Below, piece by piece: positions 8,391-18,149 of a stretch of DNA of 33,871 bases (its first letter is position 1; the number at the start of each line of letters is the position of its first letter). The translations under genes were made by a program, and so were the position numbers. The DNA is from Erythrobacter sp. CCH5-A1. Its GTDB lineage: Bacteria > Pseudomonadota > Alphaproteobacteria > Sphingomonadales > Sphingomonadaceae. The notes below the pieces were generated by a model, which was not told where the DNA came from, did not search any database, and saw nothing but the letters and a program-made list of their open reading frames with translations. The stretch lies in contig NZ_LSKQ01000228.1 of the NCBI RefSeq assembly GCF_001557115.1, forward strand, positions 1-33,871, in the 5' to 3' direction.

Positions 8391-9012
8391 GCTTGGGGTC
8401 ACTCCGGAATTGATCGCCTCGGGACAGCCGTTGGTGATCGGCGTCGACGAGGCAGGGCGCGGGCCGCTCGCCGGGCCGGTGGTGGCCGCGGCGGTGGTTC
8501 TGGGCGCGGCGATACCTGCGGGGCTCGACGATTCCAAGCGCCTTTCGTCCGCCCGCCGCGCGCGGCTCGACGAAGCGATCCGGCAAGGCTGCGGCTGGGC
8601 GGTCGCGGTGGTGGAGCCGGAGGAGATCGACCGGCTCAACATCTTCATGGCGACCATGCACGCGATGACCCGCGCGGTCGGCGCGCTGACCGCGGCGCTC
8701 GGGCGCGGGCCGCAGGAGGTCCTGATCGACGGCAACATGACTCCGCAGGGCCGCTGCGCCGAATGGTGCTGGCCCGCGCGCGCGATCGTCGGCGGGGACG
8801 GGATCGAGCCCGCCATTTCGGCCGCCTCGATCATCGCCAAGGAGTGGCGCGACCGGATGATGCTGGAAGCCGCCGCCGCACACCCGCATTACGGCTGGGA
8901 GCGCAACAAGGGCTACGGCACGGCTGAGCACATGGAAGCGCTGCGCCTGCACGGGCCGAGCCCGCTCCACCGCATGAGCTTCGCGCCGGTGTCGCAGCTG
9001 GTGCTGATCTAA
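8389..9012 (+). CDS. rnhB: Ribonuclease HII
   Basis: RNase HII cleaves the RNA strand of RNA-DNA hybrids and removes single misincorporated ribonucleotides. The 207-residue protein has the four catalytic acids: D20 and E21 in GVDEAGRGPLAGPV, D114 in VLIDGN, and D155 in ASIIAKEWRD. DDSKRL at 47-52 and HYGWERNKGYGT near 167-178 complete the family pattern. ATG 8389 is the natural start but overlaps the divergent gene's start codon; a TTG at 8410 is an alternative that would shorten the protein by seven residues. No strong ribosome binding site is visible for either. The rnhB-ccrM order is also, as I recall, that of Caulobacter. Confidence 0.94.
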   Translation: MLGVTPELIASGQPLVIGVDEAGRGPLAGPVVAAAVVLGAAIPAGLDDSKRLSSARRARLDEAIRQGCGWAVAVVEPEEIDRLNIFMATMHAMTRAVGALTAALGRGPQEVLIDGNMTPQGRCAEWCWPARAIVGGDGIEPAISAASIIAKEWRDRMMLEAAAAHPHYGWERNKGYGTAEHMEALRLHGPSPLHRMSFAPVSQLVLI

Positions 9013-10372
<1,360 letters not shown>

Positions 10373-10540
10373 TCAGAACAGCTTGATCAGCAGCAGCACT
10401 ACGAGGAAGAAGCCCACCCACATGGCATAGGTGATGCGCCGCCCGCTGCGGCGACGCTCGTCGCGGTCGTCGCGATTGCTCTCGCGAATGTCATTCCCGA
10501 GCGACAGGGCGTCGAACACCAGTTCCATCAGTGCAAACAT
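10373..10540 (-). CDS. Small single-pass membrane protein, unknown function
   Basis: A 55-residue protein from ATG 10540, chosen because AGGAGG lies about 9 nt upstream. The first half is soluble (MFALMELVFDALSLGN), then a very charged stretch rich in Arg and Asp (about 20-37), then one C-terminal membrane helix (about 39-55, with VGFFLVVLLLIKLF). The positive charges before the helix predict a cytoplasmic N-terminus. Its stop directly abuts that of ccrM on the other strand. No family is recognised. Confidence 0.6.
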   Translation of the reverse strand: MFALMELVFDALSLGNDIRESNRDDRDERRRSGRRITYAMWVGFFLVVLLLIKLF

Positions 10541-10667
10541 AGAGCAGGGCCTCCTTTGAAGCTGAGATACCGGCGGAGGGGTTAGAAAAGCGTGAAAGAC
10601 CAAGGGGCTGACGATAATCGGCACGCCTGCGTTGTCCGCCCCGCCGTGCGCCTGCTAGACGGACGGC

Positions 10668-11780
10668 ATGGCTGACTCCGTCTATATCCACCCGCTCACC
10701 CTCGTCTCCGGCCCGCAAGCGGTGGAGGGCGCGGCGGTGCGGCTCGGGGGCTCGATGGCCTATGCCCGCGAATTCGCGCTGGTGCTGCGCGATGGCCGCG
10801 AGGTCGAAGAGCGGATCACCGGCACGCCCGCCGAGATCGAAGCGGCGCTCGCGCGCCTTTCGGGCTCTCTCGCGGACGAGGCCCAAGCGCAATGGGCCAA
10901 CCTTGCCAAGGCACACGCGCCCTTGCAGCTCGGGCAGCGCACCGTCCGGCTCGACCAGCCGCAGGTGATGGGGATCCTCAACACCACCCCCGACAGCTTC
11001 TCCGATGGCGGCCAGCACGACAACATCGAAGCCGGGCGCGCCCACGCGGCCGCCATGCTCGAGGCGGGCGCGGCGATCATCGACATCGGCGGAGAGAGCA
11101 CGCGGCCGGGCGCTGCCGCCACCTTCGAGGACGAGGAAATCCGCCGCGTCGTTCCCGCAATCGAATATTGCGCGGGCATGGGCGCCGCGATCAGCCTCGA
11201 CAGCCGCCGCGCGGGCGTGCTGGCGGCGGGGCTGGCGGCGGGCGCGCATATGGCCAACGACGTCTCGGCGCTGCGTTACGACCCGCGTTCGAAAGAGGTC
11301 ATTGCCACCGAGGGCTGTCCGGTGGTGCTGATGCACGCGCCGGGCGCAGGCGAGGACCTCCACAAGGGCCCGGGCTATGTCGACGTGGTGAGCGAGGTGT
11401 TCGATTTCCTCCACCACGCCCGCGCCTCGGCCATCGCTGCCGGGATCGCCGAAGACCGCATCATCCTCGACCCAGGCATCGGCTTCGGCAAGTCGCTCGC
11501 CGAGAACCTCGCTCTCATCAATGCGCTGCCGCTGTTCCACGCATTGGGCAGCCCGCTGATGCTGGGGGTGAGCCGCAAGCGGATGATCGGGGCGCTGTCT
11601 CGCGAGGAGGAGGCGGCCCAGCGCCTCGCCGGATCGCTCGCGCTGGCGCTCAAGGGAATGGAGGCGGGCGTCCAACTGTTGCGCGTCCACGATGTCTTCG
11701 AGACGGTGCAGGCGCGGAACGTGTGGCGTGGGCTCAAGGACGCCGCGCTCACCGACTGCAGCACCCTCCCGCCGTTGTGA
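10668..11780 (+). CDS. folP: Dihydropteroate synthase
   Basis: Joins p-aminobenzoate to dihydropterin pyrophosphate in folate synthesis and is the sulfonamide target. Signatures are clear: MGILNTTPDSFSDGG at about 100-114, IIDIGGESTRPGA at about 136-148, ILDPGIGFGKS at about 266-276, and GVSRKRMIG near 303. The protein is 370 residues, roughly 90 longer than E. coli DHPS. The extra part is an N-terminal region (1-95) of unknown role, which I believe is seen in other sphingomonad FolP proteins. The start ATG 10668 has only a weak upstream purine tract. The 127 bp upstream is shared with the divergent small membrane protein gene. Confidence 0.94.
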   Translation: MADSVYIHPLTLVSGPQAVEGAAVRLGGSMAYAREFALVLRDGREVEERITGTPAEIEAALARLSGSLADEAQAQWANLAKAHAPLQLGQRTVRLDQPQVMGILNTTPDSFSDGGQHDNIEAGRAHAAAMLEAGAAIIDIGGESTRPGAAATFEDEEIRRVVPAIEYCAGMGAAISLDSRRAGVLAAGLAAGAHMANDVSALRYDPRSKEVIATEGCPVVLMHAPGAGEDLHKGPGYVDVVSEVFDFLHHARASAIAAGIAEDRIILDPGIGFGKSLAENLALINALPLFHALGSPLMLGVSRKRMIGALSREEEAAQRLAGSLALALKGMEAGVQLLRVHDVFETVQARNVWRGLKDAALTDCSTLPPL

Positions 11781-11851
11781 GGCCCTGCCACGGTTCTGTC
11801 ACGGGCCGCGGCCAGAAGCCTTTTGCAAACACAGAAAATCCGGAGACTTCG

Positions 11852-13000
11852 ATGCGCCTCGCCCTGCTTTCTGCTGCCGCCCTACTTGGCCTTGCCGCAC
11901 CGGCGCTCGGCCAGACCCCCGAGGCCGTCGCGGTCACCCCCGACCAGCTGCTTTCGCCTTATTACGAGGCGCTCAAGGCCAAGATCGAGCTGCCGGTCGC
12001 CGGGCCCAATCCGGCGCTTTCTCCGGCGACGACGCTCACCCGCATCGCGGTCGGCAGCTGCAATCACCAGAACGCTTCGCAGCACATGTGGGCGCAGATC
12101 GCTGCGGCCAACCCGCAGCTGTTCCTGATGATCGGCGACAATGTCTATGGCGATGCCGGATGGGATGGCGACGCGGGGCTCGATTCGCTGCGGCGTGCCT
12201 ATGCCCTGCAGGCCTCGCACCCCGAATTTGCCGCTTTCCGCTCCAAGGTGTCGATGCAGGCGGTGTGGGACGATCATGACTTCGGCCTCAACGATGCGGG
12301 CGCAAGCTTCCCCTTCCGCCGCTGGTCCGAGACGCTGTTCGAAACCTTCTGGGGTTCGTCCGAGGCAGTGAAGGCGCGCCCGGGGGTCTATGAAAGCACC
12401 ATCACCGGGCCGGAGGGCAAGCGCGTGCAGGTGATCCTGCTCGACACGCGCTTCTTCCGCTCGGACCTGAAGCGCACTGGCTGGACCAAGGACCGCCCGC
12501 CGCTGGGCGGCTATCTGCCCGATGCGGGCGCGGACAAGACCGTGCTGGGCGACGCGCAATGGGCGTGGCTGGCACAGGAATTGGCAAAGCCGGCTGACTT
12601 GCGCATCGTGGTCTCCTCGACCCAGGTGCTGACCACCGCGCACCAGTTCGAGGGCTGGACCAATTTCCCCGCCGAGCGCACCCGGCTGCTCGACCTCCTC
12701 GGCAAGCGCGAAGCGAGCGGGCTGGTGCTGCTCTCGGGCGATCGCCACGCGGCCGGGATCTACAAGGTCGATCACGGCGGCGAGACGATCTGGGAGCTTA
12801 CCAGTTCCTCGCTGAACCTCGCCTTCGGGGACGATATCGAACGCAGCAGCGCGCGCGAGCCGGACGCGGCGCGGGTCGGCAAGTTCTTTCCGATCGAGAA
12901 TTACGGCCTTGTTGATATCGACTGGAAGGCGAAGGCCGTGACCGTCAGCCTCAAGGGCAATACCAGCGCCACCCTCGCGAGCCAGACCTTCGGGTGGTGA
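11852..13000 (+). CDS. Secreted PhoD-like alkaline phosphatase family protein
   Basis: A 382-residue exported metallophosphatase-like protein. The Sec signal is MRLALLSAAALLGLAAPALG with cleavage before QTPEA. Metal-site motifs are visible: GSCN near 68, MIGDNVYGD near 93, VWDDHDFG near 136, and LSGDRHAAG near 296. The layout matches PhoD-like phosphodiesterase/phosphatases, but the N-terminal Ig-like domain of classical PhoD is missing, as in the shorter branch of the family. The substrate is unknown. The ribosome binding site CGGAGAC lies 4 nt before ATG 11852. It follows folP by 71 bp without a clear terminator. Confidence 0.88.
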   Translation: MRLALLSAAALLGLAAPALGQTPEAVAVTPDQLLSPYYEALKAKIELPVAGPNPALSPATTLTRIAVGSCNHQNASQHMWAQIAAANPQLFLMIGDNVYGDAGWDGDAGLDSLRRAYALQASHPEFAAFRSKVSMQAVWDDHDFGLNDAGASFPFRRWSETLFETFWGSSEAVKARPGVYESTITGPEGKRVQVILLDTRFFRSDLKRTGWTKDRPPLGGYLPDAGADKTVLGDAQWAWLAQELAKPADLRIVVSSTQVLTTAHQFEGWTNFPAERTRLLDLLGKREASGLVLLSGDRHAAGIYKVDHGGETIWELTSSSLNLAFGDDIERSSAREPDAARVGKFFPIENYGLVDIDWKAKAVTVSLKGNTSATLASQTFGW

Positions 13001-13061
13001 TGCCCCTTGCCGGGCGGGGCGCCGTGTGCAACGCTTTGGGAAATAACGGGGGAGAGGGACA

Positions 13062-13487
13062 ATGATGCTTCGCAAGACCACGCTCGCAGCGATGGCCACA
13101 ATTCTGGCAGGCGGCGCGGTCCTGCCCGCGGCGGCGCAGAATGCGACCGACATTTTCGGCAACCCGATCGTGAGCGGCAAGGACCTCGAAAAGCTGATCG
13201 AGAAGGCACAGGCCCACCCGCTCGGCAGCAAGGAGAACCCGGTGCGCGCCGACATGCCCGGCGGGCAGCGTGCCTATCTGAACCGGTTGCGCTGCGCCAA
13301 CGGGCAGCCTCCGGCCTTCGTCCGGGTCGGCAATTTCGGGAGGGGGCCCTATGAGCGGATCATCGACGGCTACGAGGTGACCTGCAAGGGCAGCACGCCC
13401 GAAAAGGCGATGATCTTCATCGACATGTACCACCCCGGTCACAAGGAACCGGCGGCGGTCGAAGGCTTCACGATCGAGCCGGCGTAA
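13062..13487 (+). CDS. Small secreted protein, unknown function
   Basis: A 141-residue protein with a Sec signal ending A-A-A before QNATDIFG (about residue 26). The mature part is soluble, with two Cys (in RLRCANGQ and EVTCKGS) that could form a disulfide, and no recognised domain. ATG 13062 and ATG 13065 are both possible after the purine-rich GGGGGAGAGGGAC. It ends four bases before the stop of the convergent SDR gene. Similar short proteins appear, as I recall, in related sphingomonads, but I cannot name a family. Confidence 0.72.
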   Translation: MMLRKTTLAAMATILAGGAVLPAAAQNATDIFGNPIVSGKDLEKLIEKAQAHPLGSKENPVRADMPGGQRAYLNRLRCANGQPPAFVRVGNFGRGPYERIIDGYEVTCKGSTPEKAMIFIDMYHPGHKEPAAVEGFTIEPA

Positions 13488-13491
13488 TCCC

Positions 13492-14253
13492 TCAGAGGGT
13501 GAAGCCGCCGTCCGACACCAGCACGTGGCCGGTGATGTTGGCGGCGGCGTCGGACAGCAGGTAGAGGATGCTGTCCGCCATCTCCTCTGAGGTGGCGAAG
13601 CGGCCCGAAGGGGTGGTCTTGGCCATCCGCGCGATGGTCGCCTCGCGGCCGATAGCGGCGACCGAGGCCTTGAAGTCCTCCCCGCTCTCCCAGATCGCGG
13701 TGTCGACACCGCCGGGCGCGATGGCGTTGACGCGGATGCCGGCGCGGGCGTTCTCCGCCGCCGCGATTCGGGCCATGTGAGCAACCGCCGCCTTGGAGAC
13801 GCCGTAGGGTCCGATGCCGGGGACAGGCTTCAAGCCGGTGGTCGAGGCGGTGATGACCACGCTGCCGGTCTTGCCCGCCATCGCGCGCAGCGAGGTGGCG
13901 AGGGTCAGGAAGGCGCCGTCGAGATTGACCGCCATCACCCGCCGCCACTCGGCAAGGGTGAGGCTGGCGAGCGGGCCTCCGGCGCCGATCCCGGCGTTGA
14001 CGATGGCATGATCGAGCCCGGCAAGGCGCGGCTCGAGGCTCTGCCACAGCGCCTCGTCGGCGACGCTGCCGGTGATGCGGTGGACCTCGCAGCCCGGCAG
14101 GTCGAGCGCGTCCATCCCGGCCGCGTCGACATCGACGAGCCACAGGCGGGCAGCTCCCCGCGCCGCAAGTGCCCTGGCGCAGGCCGCCCCGATCCCCGAG
14201 GCGGCACCCGTTACGAGCGCGGTGCGCCCGGTGAAGTCTTGAAGGTGTGTCAT
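13492..14253 (-). CDS. Short-chain dehydrogenase/reductase (SDR)
   Basis: A classical SDR of 253 residues. The cofactor loop is TGAASGIG at 15-22, NAG at 87-89, and the catalytic tetrad is N110, S137, Y150 and K154 (Y-G-V-S-K). Asp41 after the second strand (LVDVDAAG) favours NAD(H) over NADP(H). The C-terminal GHVLVSDGGFTL is typical. The substrate is not evident. The gene lies 31 bp downstream of the response regulator gene, so the two may be co-transcribed. Confidence 0.9.
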   Translation of the reverse strand: MTHLQDFTGRTALVTGAASGIGAACARALAARGAARLWLVDVDAAGMDALDLPGCEVHRITGSVADEALWQSLEPRLAGLDHAIVNAGIGAGGPLASLTLAEWRRVMAVNLDGAFLTLATSLRAMAGKTGSVVITASTTGLKPVPGIGPYGVSKAAVAHMARIAAAENARAGIRVNAIAPGGVDTAIWESGEDFKASVAAIGREATIARMAKTTPSGRFATSEEMADSILYLLSDAAANITGHVLVSDGGFTL

Positions 14254-14284
14254 GCCGCGCCGCTAGGCTGGCGCGGGCTGCCGA

Positions 14285-15730
14285 TCAAGCAGCGTTGTCG
14301 ATCCCGAGGTCGGAGAGCTTGCGGTAGAGCGTCGAGCGCCCGATCCCGAGCCTGCGGGCCACCTCCGTCATCCGCCCGCGGTAGTGGCCGATGGCGAGGC
14401 GGATCACGTCGGCCTCGATCTCTTCCAATGGGCGCAGGTTGCCGTCGGAGGTGTAGAGCATGATGCCCACGCCCTCGTGGCTGCTGGCGGCGGTGGTGCT
14501 CCCTTGCTCGCCGAGCATCTCGGAGAGCTGGGGGAAGCTGTCGGCGGTGAGCGAGTTGCCCTCGCAATAGACCGCGGCGCGAAACAGCACCGATTGCAGC
14601 TGGCGGACATTGCCCGGCCAGTCATAGGCTGCGAGCAGGGCGAGCGCGCTGTCGCTCACCGAGAGGTGGTTGAGGCCTGGCTGCTCGCCGATGCGGGCGA
14701 GGAAGTGGCGGGTGAGCGCGGGGATATCGCCGGTGCGCTCGCGCAGGGGCGGCAGAACGATGCGGGTCGCGCCGAGCCGGGCGGCTAGGCCAGCGTCGAA
14801 CTGCCCGGCTTCGACCATCCGGTCGAGCCCGACATTGCTGGTGACCAGCAGGCGCACGTCGACGCGGAAGCCGTAGGTCGCGCCCACGGGGCGGATGATA
14901 CCGGTCTCGAGCGCCTCGGCGAGGCGCTGCTGGAGCGCCGGGGTGAGCCGGTCGATCTCGTCGAGGATCAGCGTGCCGGCATCGCAATGCTGGAAGGCGC
15001 CGATCTGGCGGTCGAACGCGCCCGGGAAGCTGCCGGGTTCGTGGCCGAACAGCACCGAATCGATCGAGCCGGGGGGGACGCTCGCGAGGTTGATGATGCG
15101 GAAGGCTTCCTTGGCGCGCGGGGAGGCGCCGTGCATGGCGCGCATCAGCATTTCCTTGCCGGTGCCGCTTTCGCCTTCGATCAGCACATGGCCATGCCCG
15201 CGCGCGGCCTTGGCGGCCTGGGCGAGCGCGGCGCGGAAGCTGGGCGCGGTGCCGATCATCGCGTCGAAATCGAGATGGGCGGCCATCTTCTCGGTCAGCG
15301 GCGCAAGCTCGTCGCGCGGGACATCGCGGGTGGTGACGCTGCGCAGCGCCTCCATCAGCCGGTCGGGAGAGACGGGCTTCACCAGATAGTCCGAAGCGCC
15401 CGCGCGCATCGCCTCCACCGCCAGCAGCGGCGAGGCGCTGGTGGTGAGCATCAGGATCGGGAGCGCGGGGCGTCGGGATTTCAATTCGGCGATCAGCGCG
15501 CAGGCATCGTCACCCGGCACCCACTGGTCGAGCAGGATCGCGGAGAGCTGCATCCCCTCGCGCGTGCCGAGCATCGCGATCGCGGTTTCGGCATCGGGGG
15601 CGACGATCGTGCGCCAGCCATCGCGCGCGGCGATCGCGGTGATGAGGCGGCCCTGCGCGGGCTCGTCGTCGATGAGCATGACGATCCGCGCGTCATCCTG
15701 TGCCTGGGGAAGGCAATCCATCTCTGCCAT
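14285..15730 (-). CDS. NtrC-family response regulator with altered GAFTGA loop
   Basis: A 481-residue regulator with three domains. The receiver (about 14-130) has acidic D21/D22, phospho-acceptor D68, T96/T97 and K118. The AAA+ domain (about 157-385) has Walker A GESGTGK at 186-192, Walker B LILDEID at 254-260 and WPGNVRQL at 371-378. A Fis-type helix-turn-helix follows (about 450-477, TEVARRLGIGRSTLYRKL). The loop that contacts sigma-54 reads GSFPGA at 233-238 in place of GAFTGA, so sigma-54 activation is uncertain. No partner histidine kinase lies nearby. ATG 15721 is an alternative start three codons in. Target genes are unknown. Confidence 0.9.
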   Translation of the reverse strand: MAEMDCLPQAQDDARIVMLIDDEPAQGRLITAIAARDGWRTIVAPDAETAIAMLGTREGMQLSAILLDQWVPGDDACALIAELKSRRPALPILMLTTSASPLLAVEAMRAGASDYLVKPVSPDRLMEALRSVTTRDVPRDELAPLTEKMAAHLDFDAMIGTAPSFRAALAQAAKAARGHGHVLIEGESGTGKEMLMRAMHGASPRAKEAFRIINLASVPPGSIDSVLFGHEPGSFPGAFDRQIGAFQHCDAGTLILDEIDRLTPALQQRLAEALETGIIRPVGATYGFRVDVRLLVTSNVGLDRMVEAGQFDAGLAARLGATRIVLPPLRERTGDIPALTRHFLARIGEQPGLNHLSVSDSALALLAAYDWPGNVRQLQSVLFRAAVYCEGNSLTADSFPQLSEMLGEQGSTTAASSHEGVGIMLYTSDGNLRPLEEIEADVIRLAIGHYRGRMTEVARRLGIGRSTLYRKLSDLGIDNAA

Positions 15731-16020
15731 TTGCTTGCCGTTCGGCTCCCTCGCTCGGCCGGAACAAGGTCCGGCTCCGACATCGTCGCGCCGTGATAAC
15801 CATGAGGGGTAAAAACCCGATTAAGACTGTGCCGCTGCGGGACAGGTTGGTGCAGGCGTCGACAATGGCGCGGGGGCGGGTGCTCTCACTAAAGGTGACT
15901 TGAGTAGCGCGCGCGGCTCCGATACGGGAACGCCACGGGCAACACGCCCCGCTTTTTTCGCAACCATCCGGCAACCAATTGCCCGGCCGGGCGTTGGGCG
16001 GCTCAAGGGGAAGAGACATC
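15731..16020. promoter_or_regulatory. 290-bp divergent region upstream of the regulator and cytochrome oxidase subunit IV genes
   Basis: It holds promoters in both directions. On the plus strand a short GC hairpin (GGGC at 15937-15940, GCCC at 15946-15949) is followed by CGC and six T (15953-15958), resembling an intrinsic terminator or attenuator about 60 bp before ATG 16021. A perfect palindrome GCCCGGCCGGGC lies at 15981-15992. No ORF, tRNA or sigma-54 promoter was found. Confidence 0.4.
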
Positions 16021-16143
16021 ATGAGTGTTCACGACATGGAAAAGGCTACGGCCACCTACGAAGGCTTCATGGCCACGTTGAAATGGGCCGTCCCGGTGAT
16101 CGCGGTGATCACCTTCGCTGTCGTCGCCGCGATCGCCAGCTAA
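16021..16143 (+). CDS. aa3-type cytochrome c oxidase subunit IV
   Basis: A 40-residue single-pass membrane protein: a short polar start (MSVHDMEKATATYEGFMATL), then a helix of Val, Ile and Ala to the end. This is the pattern of the tiny bacterial aa3 oxidase subunit IV, an accessory subunit of the respiratory terminal oxidase in the inner membrane; its exact task is unclear. The ribosome binding site AGGGGA lies about 12 nt upstream. It stands 12 bp before pntAa, and this neighbour pair is, from memory, common in alphaproteobacteria. The main oxidase subunits are not in the window. Confidence 0.85.
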   Translation: MSVHDMEKATATYEGFMATLKWAVPVIAVITFAVVAAIAS

Positions 16144-16155
16144 GCGCGCGCCCAC

Positions 16156-17277
16156 GTGAAAATCGCCATCCTGACAGAGCGCGCCTCGGGCGAGACGCGC
16201 GTCGCCGCCACGCCGGAAACGGTGAAGAAGTTTGCCGCGCTCGGCTGCACGGTTGCGGTGGAGGCGGGGGCCGGAGTGATCGCCTCGATCACCGACGCCG
16301 CCTATGCCGAGGCCGGCGCCGAGGTTGGCGATGCCGCGGTGACGGTCAAGGATGCGGACATCGTGCTCGGCATTCAGGCGCCCGATGTGGCGCTGCTGGC
16401 GGGCGCGAAGCCGGGGGCGATGGTGGCGGCGCTGTTCGATCCCTTCACCGCGCGCGAGCGGGTCGAAGCCTATGCTGCAGCGGGCTTTGAGGCCCTCTCC
16501 ATGGAGTTCATGCCGCGCATCACCCGCGCGCAATCGATGGACGTGCTGTCCTCGCAGTCGAACCTCGCTGGCTACAAGGCGGTGCTGGCGGCGGCGGATG
16601 CCTATGGCCGCGCCTTCCCGATGATGATGACCGCGGCCGGCACGGTGCAGGCCGCGCGCGTCTTCATCATGGGCGTGGGGGTTGCTGGCCTTCAGGCAAT
16701 CGCCACCGCCCGGCGCCTCGGCGCGCAGGTCTCGGCGACCGACGTGCGCAGCGCCACCAAGGAGCAGATCCAGTCGCTCGGCGCCAAGCCGATCTTCGTC
16801 GAGAACGTCGCGGGGATCGAGGGCGAGGGCTCGGGCGGCTATGCGACCGAGATGAGCGAGGAATACCAGAAGGCGCAGGCCGAACTGGTGAGCGGTCACA
16901 TCGCCAAGCAGGACATCGTCATCACCACCGCGCTGATCCCGGGCCGCGCCGCCCCGCGCCTCATCACCGACGCGCAGATCGCGACGATGAAGCCGGGGAG
17001 CGTGATCTTCGACCTTGCGGTCGCCCAAGGAGGCAACGTCGAAGGCTCGGTGGCGGACGAGACCGTGGTCAAGCACGGCGTCACCATCATCGGCTACTCG
17101 AACACCCCCGCGCAGCTCCCCGCCGACGCCTCGGCGCTGTTCGCGCGCAACCACTACAATTTCCTCAGCGCCTTCTGGGACAAGGAAGCGGGCAAGCCGG
17201 TGCTCGACGAGGAAATCGGCAATGCGATCCGCCTGACTCAGGGCGGCAAGGTCGTGAACGAAAGGCTGCTGGGGTGA
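16156..17277 (+). CDS. pntAa: NAD(P) transhydrogenase subunit alpha part 1 (NAD(H)-binding domain I)
   Basis: The soluble NAD(H)-binding component of proton-translocating transhydrogenase, which makes NADPH from NADH using the proton gradient. The 373-residue protein has the alanine dehydrogenase/PNT fold: E-x-x-x-G-E-x-R-V-A near 8-17 (TERASGETRVAAT), a Rossmann loop GVGVAGLQA at about 175-183, and ATDVRSATKEQ after it. ITTALIPGRAAPRLIT near 255-270 is also diagnostic. It starts with GTG at 16156 without a clear ribosome binding site, 12 bp after oxidase subunit IV, which suggests coupling. The split alpha subunit is the alphaproteobacterial (Rhodospirillum-like) form. Its stop overlaps the next gene as GTGA. 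Confidence 0.95.
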   Translation: MKIAILTERASGETRVAATPETVKKFAALGCTVAVEAGAGVIASITDAAYAEAGAEVGDAAVTVKDADIVLGIQAPDVALLAGAKPGAMVAALFDPFTARERVEAYAAAGFEALSMEFMPRITRAQSMDVLSSQSNLAGYKAVLAAADAYGRAFPMMMTAAGTVQAARVFIMGVGVAGLQAIATARRLGAQVSATDVRSATKEQIQSLGAKPIFVENVAGIEGEGSGGYATEMSEEYQKAQAELVSGHIAKQDIVITTALIPGRAAPRLITDAQIATMKPGSVIFDLAVAQGGNVEGSVADETVVKHGVTIIGYSNTPAQLPADASALFARNHYNFLSAFWDKEAGKPVLDEEIGNAIRLTQGGKVVNERLLG

Positions 17278-18068
17278 AGCGTGCTGCGGCGGGCTTGATC
17301 GCGACAATCGGTTGTGTGCTGGCGGGGCAGAATGCCGCGTCCGCGCAGTCGGCGGCGCCCTTGCCGCGCATCGTTTCGATCCCCTGGGTGGTCACGAGCA
17401 GCGCAGAACCGCTCGTCAATACGCCCTTCGCCAAGAACACGCGCGTTGAAATCGGCAAGGCGACACCGGTCGACCCCTTGAGGCTGGCCCGGGATATTCC
17501 GGGGCGGGGCAAGCGGGAGACGATACCGGCCGGCACTACCTTTGCCCCGGCGAACCGGGCGAAGAACGTCATTTGCGAGACCGAGCGTAGGCGCAAGATG
17601 GCATCGATCAGGTGCCTTGCGGACTCCAACGGCGACGGCGCGTTCGACAAGGTCGGCGTCACCGCCCAGAATGGCGGCGACTACTATTCCTCGACTTCCT
17701 ATGGCTACATCATCGGTCGCTTCCCCGTCGCGGAATGGGAGGACGTGCGCGCGGCTGTTCCGAAGGATGCCTTCCAGCCCGTAACCGATCTTGCGCCGAT
17801 CAAGTTCGAGCTGGTGATCTACACCGGGGGACTTTTGTTCAGCGAGTTGATCTTCAACCTTTGCGCCCCCCGCGCCGAGGGGCGTTCGGTCCTCGGGTTT
17901 CCCAACAATGCCGACTATTGCTTCGGCCAGACCAGGATTCCGATGTCCGGCAAGATGCCGCAGACCGCCCGGTTTGCGGGCGGCACCCTCAGCGTGACGT
18001 CTTACGACAAGGAGGCGGGCACCGGAACGATTTCATACACTGGCATGAGGGTGGGGGAGATCCTGTGA
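17274..18068 (+). CDS. Secreted protein with EF-hand-like loop, inserted in the pnt operon
   Basis: A 264-residue protein starting with GTG 17274, overlapping the pntAa stop by four bases. It has a Sec signal with cleavage near A-S-A before QSAAPLP (about residue 24). A calcium-loop-like sequence D-S-N-G-D-G-A-F-D lies at about 117-125. The rest (Tyr/Phe-rich beta segments such as YYSSTSYGYIIGRFPV and TISYTGMRVGEIL) matches no family I know. The gene has a slightly less GC-extreme composition in its first part than its neighbours. It probably works in the periplasm or outer envelope, and its place between transhydrogenase subunits is unexpected. Confidence 0.7.
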   Translation: MKRAAAGLIATIGCVLAGQNAASAQSAAPLPRIVSIPWVVTSSAEPLVNTPFAKNTRVEIGKATPVDPLRLARDIPGRGKRETIPAGTTFAPANRAKNVICETERRRKMASIRCLADSNGDGAFDKVGVTAQNGGDYYSSTSYGYIIGRFPVAEWEDVRAAVPKDAFQPVTDLAPIKFELVIYTGGLLFSELIFNLCAPRAEGRSVLGFPNNADYCFGQTRIPMSGKMPQTARFAGGTLSVTSYDKEAGTGTISYTGMRVGEIL

Positions 18069-18149
18069 ACCGCACGCACCTGCCTGACTGGATAATCGCC
18101 GGATGTGCCGACGAACGATCCGATCCTGACAGCTACCTGGAAGGCTAAC

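Noticed and set aside
15731..15900. Sigma-54 promoter in front of the NtrC-like regulator
   Set aside because: I looked for TGGC-N8-TTGC on both strands. The nearest match (CGGCACAGTCTTAATC on the minus strand) lacks the second half.
15981..15992. GCCCGGCCGGGC palindrome as an operator
   Set aside because: Short GC-only palindromes are expected by chance in this base composition, and no second copy is present nearby.
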